Of a stretch of 64,000 bases of DNA, positions 59,640-64,000 are shown one piece after another. Source of the DNA: Epiperipatus broadwayi (Eukaryota; Onychophora; Udeonychophora; Euonychophora; Peripatidae); NCBI GenBank assembly GCA_028023455.1, contig JAQFVV010006335.1:3210412-3274411 (forward strand), given 5' to 3'. The notes beneath the pieces were generated by a model. That model did no database searches. It was not told where the DNA came from and worked only from the letters and a program-made list of their open reading frames with translations. The position numbers and the translations under genes were made by a program. Position 1 is the first letter of the stretch. Each line of letters begins with the position of its first letter.

Positions 59640-59995
59640 TAAATAGGTGATCTTAATTTGACATGGCATCGTTTATATTGACTAATGTTAATAAACAAGA
59701 TAGAGCTTCTTAATTAAACTTATTTTTAAACAACCTTGCTTTTAAATAAACCTTTAAATACATAAATAATTAATTAAGTAAATAATGCCCTATATATGCA
59801 CACGCATTGTATTTATCTATGCCAAATAACATCCTAAAATTTCTATAAGTGGCAGAAATAAATACAACATTCATTTTGTTACATGGGTGTGTGATCTTAT
59901 GATTATTTGAAATAAGGTTATTTAAAAATGAATTTGATTAAAAAACTTTGCCTTGTTCATTAAGATTACCAATACAATGTAAACTATTGTTATAT
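59640..59995. repeat. Imperfect inverted pair beside FB-A copy 3
   Basis: TTTTTAAACAACCTTGCTTT near 59727 has the inverted partner AATAAGGTTATTTAAAAATG near 59910. A third, direct copy lies at 58990 on the other side of the FB-A arm. Confidence 0.55.
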
Positions 59996-62900
59996 TACTG
60001 CGAGAATTGTATCTGAGGTTTAAGAACATATTAAAAATTTTAAATGACCTTAGAAATTATGTTAGTGCATTTGTCAAATTTTCAGTTGATTTACTCTATT
60101 TCTGATGTTGCTAGATATATTGACAAAACATGTCCATCACAAAATTAGTTAATTTGTTTTCATCAAGTTAGGTTAAAGATTATAAGCTTTTTATAAATGA
60201 CATAAATAAATATATTACGTTTATATATAAAAATAATATAAAATATTTAACATCATAAATTATTACATATTTCACAGTATTAACATGTAAATCATAATTG
60301 ACAAGATTAAAAATGAAATTACAGAACAAAGTAACATTTAACTTACCATCCAAATATTACACTGTTCCTTAAATCATGCAATATATAATTTAGCCTTAAG
60401 CAGATTTAATATTTGCTCTACAATGAATTATTGAAGCTTTCAAAATTTAAAAATTAGTAATAATTTAGTCTCATGGATGTAAACTTAAGCTGCTTCTAGC
60501 AGTGGTATAAATATCCCCTCAATAATTTAAAATTTTGCTTTATATTTGTCATTGTTTTGATTAATGATCAAATTATAAAATTTAGATATCAAAAACAAGA
60601 TTTCATTTTTTATCTATATATAATAATGAGTATGATAGTAAATGTCATATTTATTAGGGTGAACATTAATTTGTGATATATATTGAATCTCTAATATTTA
60701 ATTTTGGATTGGGGGGGGGGTGTAGTAAGTATGAGGTTAAATATGTTAAATTGGAAATCAGAGCAAAAGAACTTAAAAAGTATGATTTCAATTACACTGG
60801 TATGTGTTAGAAACAAGTTCTCATATGGTTGACCTTACATAAAAGTGTAACCACACCAATTCACTCACCCCAGATTAGCTGAAAAAAATAAGCAATACAT
60901 GTAAACATATAATTTCTCAGGGAATTGAATTTTATTTATTAATGTATATATTATATGAATAAGGAATTTTAAGTATGCTTTCAATCTTTAATTTTCTAGG
61001 TTCAAATTGCAAATGTAATAAAATATTTAAATGTACCATTAGATGAATCAGCTGTGTGATAGCCTGACCAGAAATGAAATTGCATTTAGTTGATGATTAA
61101 CGAATAATACCATATAATTTTAAAATAATGTTGTTTATTTCATGTAAACATGAATTATATATAATAGTAATCACCATGCTTATAGTAAATATGTGGTAAA
61201 TTGAATATAACTTACATTTGGTGTATAGAATCACTATAGTGTGGCAATACAACATAAATATTTGAGGAGATCTGGGCTTTTTATAACACCTTTACCTTAA
61301 ACGTATAATTGGAAAAATGTCTCAAAATTATCAATTTAATTCCTAGACATTGGCACCTTTAAAAGCACATAATAAAATATATCTTTATATTTAAACCTCA
61401 AAATTGAAAATAATGGTTAAGAATGCAATCTCTCATTCCAATATAGAAGATTTAAAATGTATTTACTCTCGCTTAGCTGTCATATCTTACTATTAAATAT
61501 CAAGTATAAACTATAGTATCTGGGTTTCCTCTAAGTTAAATGATTGAATCTGGCACATTTATTACTCTAATAATTTATCTAACACATTAAATAAAACATA
61601 AAATAAATAACACACTCAAACATCAAATATTCCCAAATTTGTAAAATAATGGTAATCTTATATAACAGCAAATTCAACTCTTTATGGAATTATTATCTGA
61701 GTTTAAAGAAGACAAAAGTTATCCTAATTGACTTAATCCATTATAGAAAATTTTTATCTTCAGTTTAAAATATATCTTATAATCTCTGTAATCTCTCAAA
61801 TTCCTTTGTTGATTGTACACATATAAAAACAACTCTTTAATTGACTTTTTAACACAATAAATATGAACTACTTTACTGCTTTTGTTCAGATAATGTTTTA
61901 AAGAAGTTATTTCAGTTGTTTTTTAAACTAGCAATATATTACTTATCTTCAGATATGAGGGATTTTCGTAATCATTTGCAAAATCCTGTGGCAATAACTA
62001 CACTTTTTAAATAAAATAGATATTAAAAGCATATTCTTTCAAAATTGGAAAGACACAATTTAGCAATATAATTTGATAGACAAATTTAATTGAACTTTCT
62101 AGAATTTCAATATTACAAACTGCACATTTTCTTGATGAAAAATTTAAAAAGAAAAAAACATGCATTGTTTTTCCTTTTTTTATTTTAATTGATCATATAT
62201 CCATTGATGTAATAGGAATGAAATGGAAACTTGGCCCAGTCTTGGGCAGACTCCTTGGTAACATTCCCTATTCAGACATCCTCATGTAGATAAGTACAAT
62301 ATAGCAATTTTTTTTAAAAAATTCACCGCAGTCTCAGTTTCACTAAAAACATTTAAAGATCTTTTTTTGATTCATCAGTATTTATAAGTTTTTTGGGATG
62401 ATGTCAAAATATTATACATACCTGAGTGTTTTCATAGTAGCATAAATAATCATGCAAGATCTTACAGTTTCTCTCAATTAGTGAGATTATGTAAGCATTT
62501 TTGAAAATACAAAATAATAAAATAAAATATTTTACACCAACTTATTACTGAAAAAAGCAATCTCAATTGTCTCTTTTCTAAACTTATTAAACTAATAAAT
62601 TATTGTCAATAAATATTATTAATTCAATAAGGTTTTAATGTTAATAATTTCATTAGGTTTTTCAATCTGTTATTTAAAAAAAAAACATTTACTGAATTTG
62701 AACATTTGCTTGATGTTTAAGTAAATTTTGTTCATATTTCTAACGCATTTTTATAATTCTGTGAATTTTATTAAACATGCACGTCCACACTGATATGTAA
62801 ATGCAATAATATTTGAAGTTTTAATAAAGAAAAACAATAACTCCATTGCATCTTGATTTTATTGTACTTCATCTCTCATTTTAAACATATCACTTCCTTT

Positions 62901-63900
62901 ACCCACCTACTATAAAATGCACAATCAAGAAAAAATTTTAATAGTTCATAATTTACAAAATGTTGGAGTATTTAAACAGAAGTATAATATTACAATACAT
63001 AAATATATTAGTGATAAATATATATTGAAATATATACAATACAAAAATAATTATTTGTCCACAGTGTTGTTATTAATATATACTTAATATAATAATCAAT
63101 CTAAATAAAATTAAAACAAACAACTAATTGTATTTACAATTATTTAATTATCAACATGGCTTTCATCTCTTATTGAGTCCTTTTCAAGATATAAAGTTTT
63201 ATAGATCACATGACTTAACTACATTTGCTCCACCTATTAGACATTATTTTACTTTCAACAATATAATTAACATCACACATATAAATACATAAACAAACTG
63301 ATTTAGATAAATCATGTTATATATTATTTCATTTAAAATTTTATGAGGAATACAATGAACCTATTAGTAAAAATATAATTAGAAATTTTATCTATTAAAA
63401 TATACAATTTTGAAGTGATATAAAAATAATTTTTAAAAGTAATAAAATCTTGGATTTCAAAATTATTTTGAATATTAATTATTATTATGTTTTTTTTAGG
63501 TTTATTACATTCTTAAAATTTTTTTTAACAATATACACTATTGGAGTTTTGTAAAATGCAAAGTGAAGATATGTAAAAATAATGACTAAAACAAATTTTC
63601 TAAAAATTTAATATGGTTTTCACATTAGTAAAATGTTAACAATAGTACCTGTATTGTAATTAATGAGCTATTATTTAATAAGTAACTAATTATACAACTC
63701 TAAGTTCTGGAATTATTCATGACCCTATAAATAGTTAATCTATTTATTATTGACATATATTTTGTGGATATGGCATAATAGATAGCATAATGTCAAATGA
63801 CCAAATAAAGGATTTTAACATTTTTAAATGAAGAAATTATGAAACACAGACTTTGGTTCACAAGCAAACAACTCTAACACTGGTACTGTTCATTACAGTA
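59996..63900. other. AT-rich DNA, no gene seen
   Basis: G10 run at about 60711-60720. No gene, RNA or further repeat recognised. Confidence 0.5.
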
Positions 63901-63907
63901 ATTAATT

Positions 63908-63952
63908 AGAATTATGGGATTTACTCTGAGAATTATGGGATTTACTCTGAGT
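63908..63952. repeat. Tandem pair of about 21 bp
   Basis: GAATTATGGGATTTACTCTGA occurs twice in direct succession. Confidence 0.9.
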
Positions 63953-64000
63953 CTTTTTTTACAGACATGCTAAATGATAAACCTAGCACAACAGTTAATA

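Noticed and set aside
1-64000. CRISPR arrays, rRNA genes, bacterial operons, phage genes
   Set aside because: No regularly spaced repeats, no conserved rRNA words and no ribosome-binding-site-led gene clusters were seen.

Overview
The window is AT-rich (roughly a quarter to a third G+C by eye) repeat-dominated eukaryotic DNA. I found no host gene that I can support. The non-LTR retrotransposons, Penelope-like elements (PLEs) with GIY-YIG domains, tRNA-derived SINEs, inverted foldback repeats and long (AT)n, (GA)n and purine tracts suggest an invertebrate animal. A mollusc such as a cephalopod is my guess, and it is a weak one. Nothing resembles bacterial operons, CRISPR arrays or phage genes.

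Layout. 1-6 kb: a 325-bp tandem repeat and the first copy of a large foldback family (FB-A, 1690-2575). 6.7-8.1 kb: a decayed coiled-coil ORF1-like remnant and a 170-bp inverted repeat. 8.1-10.1 kb and 22.5-24.5 kb: two oppositely oriented copies of a 2.04-kb promoter-bearing repeat, LTR-like, with ends TGTAAYG...CATTAYA. A shorter, divergent relative sits at 51.7-53.1 kb. 10.5-15.2 kb: small dispersed repeats, a second ORF1-like remnant, a C-terminal LINE fragment and a 185-bp near-perfect hairpin. 19.5-22.2 kb: two PLEs joined head to head. 25.6-30.1 kb: the best-preserved element, a minus-strand two-ORF LINE (endonuclease, reverse transcriptase, CCHC knuckles) with two visible main lesions and a possible T-run slip. 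30.1-35.0 kb: a second, older minus-strand LINE enclosed by an inverted repeat whose left arm runs straight into ORF1 of the first LINE.

36.8-64 kb is mostly AT-rich DNA without genes. It holds two SINE-based foldbacks (37.3-38.1 and 56.0-57.2 kb), three copies of a short tRNA-like SINE (one of them at 25.1 kb), a 215-nt pure purine tract (41.3 kb), a PLE endonuclease scrap (42.7 kb) and two more FB-A loci (50.2-51.4 and 59.2-59.6 kb). It also holds a 1.63-kb element with 47-bp terminal inverted repeats (44.04-45.67 kb) that carries a broken membrane-protein-like reading frame.

How the parts relate: the window reads as layers of insertions. The autonomous machinery seen is LINE (APE-type endonuclease plus RT) and PLE (RT plus GIY-YIG). 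The SINEs presumably depend on a LINE. Inverted (head-to-head or foldback) arrangement recurs in at least seven unrelated repeat groups, which is the most striking overall property.
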